64,000 nt of DNA from Streptomyces sp. SN-593 (GTDB lineage: Bacteria > Actinomycetota > Actinomycetes > Streptomycetales > Streptomycetaceae): assembly GCF_016756395.1 (NCBI RefSeq), contig NZ_AP018365.1, forward strand, positions 2,115,501 through 2,179,500, read 5' to 3'. The translations under genes and the position numbers were made by a program. The notes below the pieces were generated by a model. It searched no databases and was not told where the DNA came from. It was given only the letters and a program-made list of their open reading frames with translations. Within the stretch, counting starts at the first letter, position 1. Each line of letters starts with the position of its first letter. This document shows, in pieces, positions 44,587 through 53,777 of this stretch.

Positions 44587-46529
44587 ACGCCACCGGCTCC
44601 TCGGCCGCCGCCTCAGCCACCGCCGCCACCACCGACGTGACGGACGGCGCCCGCCCGCTGCTGCCCGTCGCCGACGGCCGCCGCACCCGCGGGTACCTGC
44701 GTGCCGCCCTGCGCAGGCGTCGCGCCCTGCTCGTCGCGACCACGGCCGTGATGATCGCCCAGAGCGCGATCGGCCTCGTCGGGCCGATCGCCATCGGATG
44801 GGTGACGCAGGCGATCGTCGACGGCCGCGGCACCTCCGCGGTGATCGGGCCGGTCGTCCTGCTCGCCGCCGCGGCGGTGCTGGGCGCCCCGGCCACCTGG
44901 GCGTCGAACGTCCTGCTCGCCCGCGTCGTCCTGCCCGAAGTGGCCGGACTGCGGGAGGACGTCGTCGCCACCGCGCTCGCCCTCCCGGTGGACAGGGTGG
45001 AGGAGACCGGCAGCGGCGACCTCGTCTCGCGCGTCTCCGGCGATGTCGAGCGCGTCACCGAGGCGGCGCAGGGCGGCTTCGGGAGTTTCGTCTCGGCGGC
45101 GCTGGCCATCCTGGCCACGCTGGTCGGACTGGCCTCCCTGGACTGGCGGTTCGCGCTCGCCGGCCTGCTCGCGGTGCCGATCCAGGTCTTCTCCCTGCGC
45201 TGGTACCTGCGCACCTCCCGCCCGATCTACGCGGCCGGCCGCACCGCCGAGGGCCACCGCACCTCCACCCTGCTCGGCGCCTTCGCCGCCTTGCCGACCG
45301 TGCGGTCCCTGCGCGTCGGCGGCCGCCAGTACGCCCGGGTCGAGGACGCGTCACTCGCCGCGGCGGAGTACGAGTTCACGGCGATCCGCAACGCCACCCG
45401 CTTCTTCGGACGGCTCAACGTGGCGGAGTTCGTCGGGCTCGGCGCGATCCTGCTCGCCGCGTCGGTGCTGGTGCGGTCCGGTTCGGCGAGTGTGGGCGCG
45501 GCGACCACGGCCGCCCTGTTCTTCGCCGGGCTCTTCGACCCGATCAACGCGGTGCTCGGCTCGTTCGACAGCGTGCAGCAGGCCGCGGCCGGCCTGGCCC
45601 GACTCGTCGGAGTCCTCGACGCGGCTCCCGCGCGGCCCGCGGGGGCGCCCGCCCAACCGGCGGGGGTGCCCGCGCAGCCGGCGGGGGTGCCCGCGCAGGC
45701 CGCGAAGTCCACCACGGCGCCGGTGCGTTCCGCGGGGGCCGGCGGGAGCAGCGCCGACGGCGGGCCCTCCCGGCCCGCGCCCCCGCCGTCCCGTCGGCTG
45801 CCCGTCCTCGCGCTCCATGCCGCGGACTTCGGGTACGGCGACCGGGCCGACGTCGTCCACGGGGTGACCCTACGGATCGAGCCGGGACGGCACGTCGCGC
45901 TGGTGGGCACCACCGGTTCCGGCAAGTCCACGGTGGCCACGCTGCTCGCCGGCCTGCGCACCCCCCGCCGCGGCACCGCGACGCTGGACGGGACGCCCCT
46001 CGCCGGCCTCTCCCCCACCGAACTGCACCGCAGGGTCGCCCTCGTCACCCAGGAGACCCACCTCTTCGCCGGCACCGTGGCCGACAACATACGGATGGGG
46101 CGGCCGGAGGCGAGCGACGCGGAGGTGGCCCTGGCACTGGAGGCGGTCGGCGCGACCGGCTGGGTCGACGCGCTCCCGGACGGCGCCGCCACCGTGATCG
46201 GCGCCGGCGGCCACCACCTCGGACCCAGTCAGGCCCAGCACCTGGCCCTGGCACGGCTGTTCCTGCTCGACCCGGAGGTGGTCGTGCTCGACGAGGCCAC
46301 CGCCGAGGGCGGGAGCGACTCCGCGCGGCTGCTCGACACCGCGGCGGCCCGGGTCCTGCGCGGGCGCAGCGCGCTGCTCGTCGCGCACCGGCTCTCGCAG
46401 ACCGCGACCGCCGACACGATCCTCGTCATGGAGGAGGGCCGGGTGACCGAGCAGGGGTCCCACGAGGAGTTGCGGGCGGCCGGCGGGACGTACGCGGCGC
46501 TGTGGGACGCCTGGTCGCGCCCGAGCTGA
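44583..46529 (+). CDS. Heterodimeric ABC exporter half, catalytic nucleotide-binding domain
   Basis: A 648-residue protein from ATG 44583, overlapping the previous gene by ATGA. About six membrane helices are followed by a linker with the repeat APAQPAGVPAQPAGVPAQA (about 355-375). The ABC domain has Walker A GTTGSGKST (Lys448), Walker B VVVLDEAT and H-loop AHRLS, but the signature is LGPSQAQHLALAR (from Leu546) rather than LSGGQ. This is the mirror image of its partner: the partner supplies the good signature and this subunit the good Walker A/B, so one composite site can hydrolyse ATP. Likely exports a hydrophobic compound or peptide. Confidence 0.92.
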   Translation: MNATGSSAAASATAATTDVTDGARPLLPVADGRRTRGYLRAALRRRRALLVATTAVMIAQSAIGLVGPIAIGWVTQAIVDGRGTSAVIGPVVLLAAAAVLGAPATWASNVLLARVVLPEVAGLREDVVATALALPVDRVEETGSGDLVSRVSGDVERVTEAAQGGFGSFVSAALAILATLVGLASLDWRFALAGLLAVPIQVFSLRWYLRTSRPIYAAGRTAEGHRTSTLLGAFAALPTVRSLRVGGRQYARVEDASLAAAEYEFTAIRNATRFFGRLNVAEFVGLGAILLAASVLVRSGSASVGAATTAALFFAGLFDPINAVLGSFDSVQQAAAGLARLVGVLDAAPARPAGAPAQPAGVPAQPAGVPAQAAKSTTAPVRSAGAGGSSADGGPSRPAPPPSRRLPVLALHAADFGYGDRADVVHGVTLRIEPGRHVALVGTTGSGKSTVATLLAGLRTPRRGTATLDGTPLAGLSPTELHRRVALVTQETHLFAGTVADNIRMGRPEASDAEVALALEAVGATGWVDALPDGAATVIGAGGHHLGPSQAQHLALARLFLLDPEVVVLDEATAEGGSDSARLLDTAAARVLRGRSALLVAHRLSQTATADTILVMEEGRVTEQGSHEELRAAGGTYAALWDAWSRPS

Positions 46530-46721
46530 CCGGCGGCGCGTCCTGACCGAGGCCCGACCCGCGCGGGGGCCGGACCCGGGAGAGGCCGGACCTGGAGAGG
46601 CCGACCGGGGAGAAGCCGGACCTGGGCGGGGGCCCTGGGCAGGTCAAGGCCCTGGGCGGGTCGGGCGCCGCGTGCGTCCCACCGGTCACCCCTCCCCCGG
46701 GCCCGCCTCCGCCCGACCGCC

Positions 46722-47420
46722 TCAGGACCAGGCGATCTCGCCGTCGCGCGCGACGAAGCGCCCGCTGCCGGCCCCCGGCCCCTCGGTGGCGAGCGCGACG
46801 ACGGCGTCGGTGCCCTCCGTGACGGTCTGCGGACCGCTGTGGCCGTTCAGGTCGGTGGCGGTGTAGCCGGGATCCACGGCGTTGACACGGATGCCGGGCA
46901 GCCCCTTGGCGTACTGCGTGGTCAGCATGGTCAGCGCCGCCTTGGACGCGGTGTACAGCGGCGCGACCACGCCCGACTCGGGCCGGGACGGGTCGTGGGT
47001 GAGGGCGAGGGAGCCCATGCCGCTGCTGACGTTGATGATCGCCGGGTCGTGCGAGCGGCGCAGCAGCGGCAGGAACGCGGTGGTGGTGCGGACGACGCCG
47101 ACGACGTTGACGTCGAGGACGGCGAGCGCGTCGGTGGCGGTGAGGCCGCCGGGGTCGCCGAAGGGGCCGTGCACGCCGGCGTTGTTGACCAGGACGTCGA
47201 TCCGGCCCTCGCGGGAGGCGACGTCGGAGGCAGCGGCCGCCACGGACGCGTCGTCGGTCACGTCGATGGGAACGTGGCGGGCGCCCAGCGCGGCGGCCGC
47301 CTCCTCGCCCCGCTCGCGGTCGCGCGCGCCGAGGAGCACGGTGTGTCCGAGCGCGACCAGGCGGCGGGCGGCCTCGCGCCCGAGCCCCTTGTTGGCTCCG
47401 GTGATGAAGATGATCGTCAT
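46722..47420 (-). CDS. Short-chain dehydrogenase/reductase
   Basis: A 232-residue protein from ATG 47420 (GAAGG upstream; ATG 47429 also possible). Classical SDR: cofactor loop TGANKGLG (Gly8-Gly14), LVNNAGVHG, active-site NVSSG with Ser and YTASK (Tyr156, Lys160). The short form resembles carbonyl-reductase-like SDRs that use NADPH. It is divergent from an XRE/MmyB-like regulator 105 bases away, a frequent pairing in actinomycetes in which the regulator controls the reductase. Substrate unknown. Confidence 0.93.
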   Translation of the reverse strand: MTIIFITGANKGLGREAARRLVALGHTVLLGARDRERGEEAAAALGARHVPIDVTDDASVAAAASDVASREGRIDVLVNNAGVHGPFGDPGGLTATDALAVLDVNVVGVVRTTTAFLPLLRRSHDPAIINVSSGMGSLALTHDPSRPESGVVAPLYTASKAALTMLTTQYAKGLPGIRVNAVDPGYTATDLNGHSGPQTVTEGTDAVVALATEGPGAGSGRFVARDGEIAWS

Positions 47421-47525
47421 GCCTTCCATGCTGGTCCGGGCGGACGGAACCGGCCAGGGCCGCTTCGACGGTAGGACCGGCCGTACCACCCTCGTGGCCG
47501 CCGGCACGGCGACGGGTGCGGGACC

Positions 47526-48566
47526 ATGGACGGTATGGAGGGCATGGAGGTCACGCCGACCGCACCGGCGACCCGGGGCGGCGGGCGGCCCGCGCCCGGC
47601 CGGGAGCCCGTCCACCGCCGGGAGTCCATCGACCGCCGGGAGCCCGTCGACCGCCCGGGAACCACCAGCGGAACCACCCCCGGGGCCGGTTCCGGGAGCG
47701 CCCCCGGAGCCGCGCCCGGCACCGGGCTCGGCGCCATGATCCGCACCTGGCGGGACCGCCTCTCCCCTTCCGCCGTCGGACTGCCGGCGGGGCACGGCCG
47801 GCGGGCCGCCGGACTGCGGCGCGAGGAACTGGCCGAACTCGCCGGGGTGTCGGTCGACTACGTCGTCCGCCTCGAACAGGGGCGTGCCACGACCCCCTCG
47901 GTCGGGGTGACCGCGTCCCTGGCGCGTGCCCTGCGCCTTTCCACCGCCGAGACCGACCACCTGTACCGGCTGGCCGGACTGGTGCCGCCCGACGGCGGCG
48001 CGATCTCCGACCACCTCCCGCCCGGCCTGCGCCGCGTGCTCACCCGGCTCCAGAGCGCCCCGGCCGCGGTCTTCGCGGCGGACTGGCAACTGCTGTGGTG
48101 GAACCGCGAGTGGGCCGCGCTGCTCGGCGACCCCGCCGGCGCCCCGCCGCGGCTGCGCAACTTCGCCCGCGACCGCTTCCCGGTGGACGGCGGCCCCGCC
48201 CGCCTCGCACGGTGGCCCGTGGCCGAGGCGGACCGCGACGCCACCGACGCCGCCGTCGTCTCCGACCTGCGCCGCGCCACCGGCCGCTTCCCGCAGGACC
48301 GGCGCCTGGCCGCGCTGATCCGCGAACTCTCCGCGGGCAACGCGCGGTTCGCCGAACTGTGGGCGACCGGCGCGGTCGCCGCGCACCGCGAGGACCGCAA
48401 GACGATCGACCACCCGGAGGCGGGCCCGGTGACGGTGGACTGCGACGTCCTGTCCGACGGCGACTTCGAGCGGAAGATCGTCATCATGACCGCCGCGGCC
48501 GGCAGCGAGGACGAGGCCCGGCTCCGGCGCATCGCCGCGACCGGCCCGCGGTCCACCGTGCCGTAG
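47526..48566 (+). CDS. XRE-family regulator with MmyB-like ligand domain
   Basis: A 346-residue protein from ATG 47526; an internal ATG at about residue 71 (MIRTWRDRL) could be the functional start, because the first 70 residues are low-complexity Gly/Pro/Arg text with a repeat of RRE-PVDR. The helix-turn-helix (AGLRREELAELAGVSVDYVV, LEQGRATTPSV) is followed by a MmyB-like domain (VFAADWQLLWWNREWAALLG, FARDRFPVDGG, DHPEAGPVTVDCDVL). Known: these regulators usually control a neighbouring oxidoreductase gene. The divergent SDR gene is the likely target. Confidence 0.9.
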   Translation: MDGMEGMEVTPTAPATRGGGRPAPGREPVHRRESIDRREPVDRPGTTSGTTPGAGSGSAPGAAPGTGLGAMIRTWRDRLSPSAVGLPAGHGRRAAGLRREELAELAGVSVDYVVRLEQGRATTPSVGVTASLARALRLSTAETDHLYRLAGLVPPDGGAISDHLPPGLRRVLTRLQSAPAAVFAADWQLLWWNREWAALLGDPAGAPPRLRNFARDRFPVDGGPARLARWPVAEADRDATDAAVVSDLRRATGRFPQDRRLAALIRELSAGNARFAELWATGAVAAHREDRKTIDHPEAGPVTVDCDVLSDGDFERKIVIMTAAAGSEDEARLRRIAATGPRSTVP

Positions 48567-48971
48567 CCGCCCCACCGGCCGCGCCGGTCCCCCCGGTGCC
48601 CCTTCGCCGCCGCCCGGCACGCCCCGCGGGCCGCCCGGCGCCTGCCGGCCCGCGAGCCCCGCGGCACGCCCCTCCCGCCCAGGTGCCCTCCGCCCGTTCC
48701 GCGGTCCGGACGGGCGCGTTCCGCGACCAGGACGGGCCGGGGTCCGCGGTCCGGACGGGCCCGGGTCCGCCGTCCGGACGGGCGCGCGCCGCGTACAGCC
48801 GATGCGCCGATCGTCACCCGGCGGTCACACGGCGACAACACCTCGACCGTAGCGTCGGCCGCGCGCCGGTCGGCATCGGCCGACGCCCGCGGGCACCGCG
48901 CGCGGGCGTGTCTCAGACGATTGCCACCCGGCTCTCAGGGGAACCCCAGAAACCTTTTCTACGGTCGGGGC
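48567..48971. other. GC-rich intergenic region with 23-bp repeats
   Basis: 405 bases without a supported gene. It holds four imperfect 23-base repeats at about 48697-48786 (core TCCGCGGTCCGGACGGGC and variants), each containing the palindrome GTCCGGAC or a variant. The last 60 bases are less GC-rich and probably include the promoter of the following gene. Confidence 0.55.
48697..48786. repeat. Four 23-bp imperfect tandem repeats
   Basis: Units TTCCGCGGTCCGGACGGGCG, a variant with CCAGG, and two further close copies follow each other with about 23-base spacing. The GTCCGGAC core is self-complementary. Could be a replication-slippage array or a multi-site protein-binding region. Confidence 0.65.
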
Positions 48972-50555
48972 ATGGAACAGCGCAGACCGTTGGCGGACCG
49001 CGAAGGCGGGGGGTGGGCGGCGATGGCCGGCACACACGACGACAACGGTACGGACGCGGCCTCGGGCGCACCCGCGGCACCGGCCCGACCTGCGGCACCG
49101 GCCCCACCGGCCGTGCCCGGCCCACGCAGCGCGCCGGGCACGGCCACCGCGCCGGGAGCGACGGGAGCGACGGGAGCGACGGCTGCCCCGGACGCCCACG
49201 AGGCCCAGGAGACCCCGGAGGCCCCGGAGCCTCTGCCCGGCGCATCCGACGCACGACCGGCCACCCCGGAAGCGTCTCCCGCCGCTCCCCACGCGGTGCG
49301 CTCACCCGGCACGGTGCCACCGCCCCACGTCGAGGAACCGCACCCCGCCGAGCAGGCGTCCGACGCCGACCAAGCGTCCGACGCGCTACCGGCACCGCAC
49401 GCGGAGGACCACGCGGAACCCACGGGAGAGGGCGCCGGCGCCCCCGAGCCCGCTCTGCGGCTCGTCGCCCCCGGCGCGATACCCGTGGCGGGGGCGGGTC
49501 CCGAGCCCGCCCCCGCCTCCGCACGCCCCTGGACCCGCCCGCTGCTGATCTCCGTCACCGCCCTCGCCGCGATGGCCGTGCTCACCCTGGCCACGATCGT
49601 GCAGTCCCCGTCGGCGAAGGCGGGCTCCGACACCGGGTCGACCGCCGACGCGTCCACCCCGAAGGCCACCGCGACCCGGACCACCACTCCGTCGGCAGCC
49701 GCGGCCACCACCACGCCGAGCACCGCCCCCACCGCCACCTCGGACCCGGCCGCCGCGGCCGCGACCCGGACCACCGCCGGTGCCGACGCCGCCGTGACCG
49801 CGGCGGTCCGCGCCCTCGGCGTCAGCGGCAACGTGTCGGTCGCGGTCACCGAAGCCGGCGCGGGTACGACCGCCGGTGTGGACGCGGACACCGGCACGGC
49901 CACCGGAACCGTCACTCCCGTCACCGGCGCCTACGCGACCGGGGCGACCTCCTACGACACCGCGAGCATCGTCAAGGTGGACATCCTCGCCACACTGCTG
50001 CTCCAGGACCAGAAGGCCGGCACCCACCTGACGGCCACCCAGAAGACCCTGGCCACCGCGATGATCGAGCAGAGCGACAACGACGCGGCGCTCGACCTGT
50101 GGCACGACATCGGCCGCGGCGCCGGCCTGGCCACCGCCAACGCGTCGTTCGGGCTGGACCACACCGTCGGCGGCGACGGCGACCTGTGGGGGCTGACCCA
50201 GACCACCGCGAGCGACCAGATCGCCCTGCTGCACGCGGTGTTCGACAGCGACTCGCCCCTGTCCTCGTCCTCCCGCGCCTACATCTCCGGCCTGATGGGG
50301 TCGGTGGTCGACGGCGAGCGGTGGGGCGTGTCGGCCGCCGACTCCGACAGCTCCGGCTACGCCCTGAAGAACGGCTGGCTCCAGCGCAGCGCCACCGGAC
50401 TGTGGGACATCAACAGCATCGGCGAGGTGAGCTACGACGGGAACTCCCTGCTGGTGAGCGTGCTGTCGTCCGGGCAGCAGAGCGAGCAGGGCGGCATCGA
50501 CCAGGTCGAGCGGGTCGCGGCGGCGGCGGCCCGGGCCTACGTCGCCGCCGCCTGA
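48972..50555 (+). CDS. Membrane-anchored beta-lactamase/transpeptidase-fold serine hydrolase
   Basis: A 527-residue protein from ATG 48972. A long Pro/Ala/Glu-rich cytosolic part (1-185) is followed by one membrane helix (about 190-212, LLISVTALAAMAVLTLATIV), a Thr/Ala linker, then an external class A beta-lactamase-like domain. SxxK is SIVK (Ser332, Lys335), SDN is at 368-370 (EQSDNDAALDLW), and the third motif is KNG at 466-468 (ALKNGWLQ) where KTG or KSG is usual. The domain could be a lactamase, a penicillin-binding enzyme or a decayed relative. The long N-terminus is unusual. Convergent with the next gene. Confidence 0.85.
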   Translation: MEQRRPLADREGGGWAAMAGTHDDNGTDAASGAPAAPARPAAPAPPAVPGPRSAPGTATAPGATGATGATAAPDAHEAQETPEAPEPLPGASDARPATPEASPAAPHAVRSPGTVPPPHVEEPHPAEQASDADQASDALPAPHAEDHAEPTGEGAGAPEPALRLVAPGAIPVAGAGPEPAPASARPWTRPLLISVTALAAMAVLTLATIVQSPSAKAGSDTGSTADASTPKATATRTTTPSAAAATTTPSTAPTATSDPAAAAATRTTAGADAAVTAAVRALGVSGNVSVAVTEAGAGTTAGVDADTGTATGTVTPVTGAYATGATSYDTASIVKVDILATLLLQDQKAGTHLTATQKTLATAMIEQSDNDAALDLWHDIGRGAGLATANASFGLDHTVGGDGDLWGLTQTTASDQIALLHAVFDSDSPLSSSSRAYISGLMGSVVDGERWGVSAADSDSSGYALKNGWLQRSATGLWDINSIGEVSYDGNSLLVSVLSSGQQSEQGGIDQVERVAAAAARAYVAAA

Positions 50556-50573
50556 CCCGGACCGCCCCGCGGC

Positions 50574-51581
50574 CTACGACGCCACGTCGATCAGCACCTT
50601 CCCGACCGCTCCTCCCCGCACCGCCTCGTGGGCGTCCGCGGTCCGCTCCAGCGGGAAGCGGTGGAACGGCAGCCCCGCCTCGGGGCCGGCCCGCAGCGCG
50701 CCGTCGGCCAGTGCGGCGGAGACCGCGGCCACCCCTTCCTTCTTCGCCTCGGCCGGCACCGTGTAGAGCAACAGCCCCTGCCAGCGCAGGTTCTGGGCCA
50801 TGGAGCCGCGCACGGGCGCGGTGAAGTCGACCGCGTCGTCCGCGTAGAACGCGATCACCGCGTTGTTGGCTGCGACGGCGACGTCCAGTGCGGCGTTGTG
50901 CGCGGGGGCGACCTCGACCACGACGTGCACGCCGTCCGGCGCGATCCGCCGGATCTCGGCCGCGGCGTCCTGCTCGCGGTAGTTGACGACGTGGTGCGCG
51001 CCGGCCGCGGTGGCCAGCGCGGCCTTCTCCGGCCCGCTGACCGTGGTCACGACGGTGGCGCCGGCCCAGCGGGCGAGCTGGATCGCGGCGTTGCCGACCG
51101 CGCCCGCGCCGCCGGCGACCAGGACGGTGCGGCCGTCGAGGGCGCCGGGGGCCAGCCGGGCGGGGCCGAACTCCGCGACGGTCAGGGCGCGGTGGGCGGT
51201 GAGCGCGGGCACCCCGACGCTGGCGCCGAGGTCGAACGACGCACTGTCCGGCAGCGGCACGGCCCGGTCGGCCGGGATCGTGGTGAACTCCTGCGCGGTG
51301 CCGTCGGGGCGCTGGTGCGCCGACTCCCACAGCCACACGCGTTCGCCGACCCGCGAGGCGGGCACGCCCTCGCCGACCGCGTCGACCACGCCGGAGCCGT
51401 CCTGGTTGGGCACCTGGGCCTCGGCCGGGTCCGCGCGCTCGCGGGACTTCCAGTCGGTCGGGTTGACGCCGGAGACGTGGACCTTCACCCGCACCTCGCC
51501 CGGCCCGGGTTCGGGCACCTGCCGGTCGGTGAGGGTGAGCACGTCGGGGCCGCCGCTGCTGGTGTAAACGATCGCCTTCAT
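50574..51581 (-). CDS. Zinc-free NADPH:quinone oxidoreductase-like MDR protein (second copy)
   Basis: A 335-residue protein from ATG 51581 (MKAIVYTSSGGPDVL). Same family as the gene at 34388-35293: a GroES-like half with SGVNPTDWKSRE and NQDGSGVVDAVG, then a Rossmann motif VLVAGGAGAVGNAAIQLAR. No zinc ligands. The two proteins differ widely, so they are not a recent duplication. Likely reduces quinones or other activated alkenes with NADPH. It is convergent with the beta-lactamase-fold gene, 18 bases away. Confidence 0.9.
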   Translation of the reverse strand: MKAIVYTSSGGPDVLTLTDRQVPEPGPGEVRVKVHVSGVNPTDWKSRERADPAEAQVPNQDGSGVVDAVGEGVPASRVGERVWLWESAHQRPDGTAQEFTTIPADRAVPLPDSASFDLGASVGVPALTAHRALTVAEFGPARLAPGALDGRTVLVAGGAGAVGNAAIQLARWAGATVVTTVSGPEKAALATAAGAHHVVNYREQDAAAEIRRIAPDGVHVVVEVAPAHNAALDVAVAANNAVIAFYADDAVDFTAPVRGSMAQNLRWQGLLLYTVPAEAKKEGVAAVSAALADGALRAGPEAGLPFHRFPLERTADAHEAVRGGAVGKVLIDVAS

Positions 51582-51716
51582 GTCCAGTGCGAACCGCGCC
51601 GCACCCGCGTCTCTTCCCGCTCCGGCGCGCCTTCCCCCGTACGGCGCAGTCCGCGCGCCGCGCCGACGCCCGGGCAGCACGGGTCCGCACCGCGCCCGAC
51701 GCCCGTCCGCCGCCCG

Positions 51717-52094
51717 CTACACCGACGGCTCGGGCAGTTCCACCCGGTCCGCCGCGGGGGCGATCCGCGGGCCCCGCGGCACGTAGCTGCCGGACGCCCC
51801 GCCGTGGCCCCGGTGCACCAGCAACCCGGCGAGCGGGTCCGGCACCGCGTCGAGCGCGGCGCACGTGCCCGGCAGCGAGCGCCACCGCCACCACGACTCC
51901 TCGGCCGGGAAGGCGACTTCGAGCACCACGCCCCAACTGTGCGGGTACCACTCCCAGCGCGTCGCGCCGTTGGTCACCAACGACTCGGCGAGCACCTGAC
52001 CGTACGCGTCACGCCACGCCGCGGCGGAGACCTCCGCGTGCTCGGCGTTCTCGGCGTCCATGACCTCGATCGACCACCAGTCCGCAGCGTCCAT
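51717..52094 (-). CDS. Conserved-looking hypothetical protein
   Basis: A 125-residue protein from ATG 52094 (MDAADWWSIEVMDAENAEH). It is Trp-rich (AAAWRDAYGQ, TRWEWYPHSWGVVLEV, ESWWRWRSLPGTCAALDAV). No membrane helix or signal peptide is evident. Third-position GC is normal for the window, which supports a real gene. I do not recognise the family. Confidence 0.7.
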   Translation of the reverse strand: MDAADWWSIEVMDAENAEHAEVSAAAWRDAYGQVLAESLVTNGATRWEWYPHSWGVVLEVAFPAEESWWRWRSLPGTCAALDAVPDPLAGLLVHRGHGGASGSYVPRGPRIAPAADRVELPEPSV

Positions 52095-52157
52095 CCTCCG
52101 ACGATAGGCAGCGGCCGCGGTGTCCGGTAGGGGCGCAACCGGCCCTTCCCGTGATCC

Positions 52158-52198
52158 TTTCCGCCCGGGTGCGGCCTTCGTCCGCACCCGGGCGGAAA
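52158..52198 (-). terminator. Terminator of the isomerase/Gfo-Idh pair
   Basis: A perfect 17-base stem: TTTCCGCCCGGGTGCGG at 52158-52174 pairs with 52182-52198 around a seven-base loop. It lies about 65 bases beyond the stop of the minus-strand Gfo/Idh gene. Confidence 0.8.
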
Positions 52199-52262
52199 AG
52201 CCCGTCCCGACACGCCCTCGCGCGGGACCTGGCGCGCACACCGCGCAAGACCCGTACCGGGC

Positions 52263-53138
52263 CTACGCGTCGAGCGCCCGCTCGGCCGCGGCCAGGATCT
52301 CGGTGACGCGCAGCCCGAACCGGGCGTCGCACGCGTGCGGTTCACCGCCGGCCAGCGCGTCGATCGCGCGCGCCAACGCGTCGGTCGCCGGGCCGCTGAC
52401 GCCGTCGGGGAACGTGGCGATCCCCGGAGCGCCGCGGAACTCGATCGCCACGCCGGCGCCGGGCGGCGGCGAGGTCAGTGTCAGGACGGAGGTGCTCGAC
52501 GCGCCGGAGGCGTGCCGCAGCGTCAGGTGGACCAGGTCCCCGCCGCCGCGGGCGGCGTGCACCTCGGTGGCGTCGCCGAGCACCGGCAGCAGCACCGACA
52601 GGGCGTGCGGGCCGACGTCCCACAGCCCGCCCTTCTCCCGCCGCCACGGCGAGTCGGCGTAGGGGCCGGTGTCGCCGCCGAAGACCGCGCCGTACCAGTC
52701 GGCGCGGCCGGTGAACCACTGCCCGGCCGCCGCCTGCCGTTCGATCCACGCGGACGTGCCCGCGTCGAAGCGCATCGTGAAGAACACCACCGAGCGCACC
52801 CCGGCGCCCTCCACCGCCGCGACCACCTCGCGCGCGTCCTCGACGGTCGCCGCCAGCGGCTTGTCCAGCAGCAGGTGCCGGCCGGCGCGCGCCGCCTTCG
52901 CGGCCAGCGGGGCCTGGAGGTCGGGCGGCAGGGCGATCGCCACCGCGTCCACGTCGCCGATCAGCGCGTCCGCGTCGCCGTACGCGCGCCCGCCGAACTC
53001 GCGGGCGAGCTGCTCGGCGGCCTCCGGCCTGCGGCCCCACACCCCGGCGAGCTCGACGCCCGGGTGGGCGGCCAGCGCCGGGGCGTGCGCCCTGGTCGCC
53101 CACGGTCCGGTGCCGAACAGCCCCACCCGCAGCGTCAT
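52263..53138 (-). CDS. Gfo/Idh/MocA-family oxidoreductase
   Basis: A 291-residue protein from ATG 53138. The N-terminal Rossmann fold reads LRVGLFGTGPWATRAHAPAL, with DVDAVAIALPPDLQAPLAA and the family motif LLDKPLA (EKP-like, with Asp for Glu). The C-terminal sheet domain contains GLWDVGPHALSVLLPVLG, the usual metal-free substrate-site region with His. It overlaps the stop of the preceding gene by four bases. Likely an NAD(P)-dependent sugar or sugar-derivative dehydrogenase. Substrate unknown. Confidence 0.9.
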   Translation of the reverse strand: MTLRVGLFGTGPWATRAHAPALAAHPGVELAGVWGRRPEAAEQLAREFGGRAYGDADALIGDVDAVAIALPPDLQAPLAAKAARAGRHLLLDKPLAATVEDAREVVAAVEGAGVRSVVFFTMRFDAGTSAWIERQAAAGQWFTGRADWYGAVFGGDTGPYADSPWRREKGGLWDVGPHALSVLLPVLGDATEVHAARGGGDLVHLTLRHASGASSTSVLTLTSPPPGAGVAIEFRGAPGIATFPDGVSGPATDALARAIDALAGGEPHACDARFGLRVTEILAAAERALDA

Positions 53139-53512
53139 GACCGCTCCTGCGCCGGCGTGTCGTGGCGGGCGTACGTGTCGCCGTCCAGTTCGCGCACGTC
53201 GACGGACACTTGCAGTTCCGCCTCCGGCAGCGGCCGGACAGTGTCGCGCAGCACCGCGAGCACGGCCTCGGCCAGTTCGCGGCGCACCTGCGTGCTGCGC
53301 CCGGACAGGATGCTGACCTGGGCGTGCACCATCGAGTAGTGCGGCGAGCCGTCGGCGATGTACGTCTCGTCGAGCCGGACGAAGCGGGTCTTGCAGCCGC
53401 CGGCGCGGCCGCCGGCGATCCGCACGAGGGCCTCGTGCAGGCCCTTGGCGAACAGCGGGCGGTCGAAGGTGTCGGCGAGGTTGGCGGAGTACTCCACGAT
53501 GCTGTGCGGCAT
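53135..53512 (-). CDS. 5-carboxymethyl-2-hydroxymuconate isomerase-like tautomerase
   Basis: A 125-residue protein from ATG 53512: MPHSIVEYSANLADTFD places Pro2, the catalytic base of the tautomerase superfamily after Met removal. The segment TRFVRLDETYIADG and the length match the HpcD/CHMI family, which isomerises a muconate intermediate of homoprotocatechuate breakdown. No other genes of that pathway are nearby, so the actual substrate is open. Its stop overlaps the start of the Gfo/Idh gene (ATGA), so the pair is co-translated. Confidence 0.85.
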   Translation of the reverse strand: MPHSIVEYSANLADTFDRPLFAKGLHEALVRIAGGRAGGCKTRFVRLDETYIADGSPHYSMVHAQVSILSGRSTQVRRELAEAVLAVLRDTVRPLPEAELQVSVDVRELDGDTYARHDTPAQERS

Positions 53513-53777
53513 GCCTGAGACCCTACCCGCGCCGGGCGCCCGGCCGGGGTGCGCGGGCGCCTGCCGGGACGGGCGGGGCGGATGGGCCGGTGCGCGCCGG
53601 ACGGGGCGCCCGGCACGCCGCCCGCGGCGGGGTTCCCGCTGGTCACGGCGGGCAGTTCACACGTGGTTAACAGCCGGGCAACGGTGGGGAAAAGCGCTGT
53701 TGGCACGCTGCGTACCGGCCCGATCAGTGCGGCTCGGTGCCGCACCCGCGCTCACGTTCGTTAAGGATGGCGTCACC

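Noticed and set aside
53642..53682. GlnR box upstream of glnII
   Set aside because: GTTAA-n6-GGCAA and GTCAC-type half-sites are present, but match the GTnAC-n6-GAAAC pattern too poorly to call.
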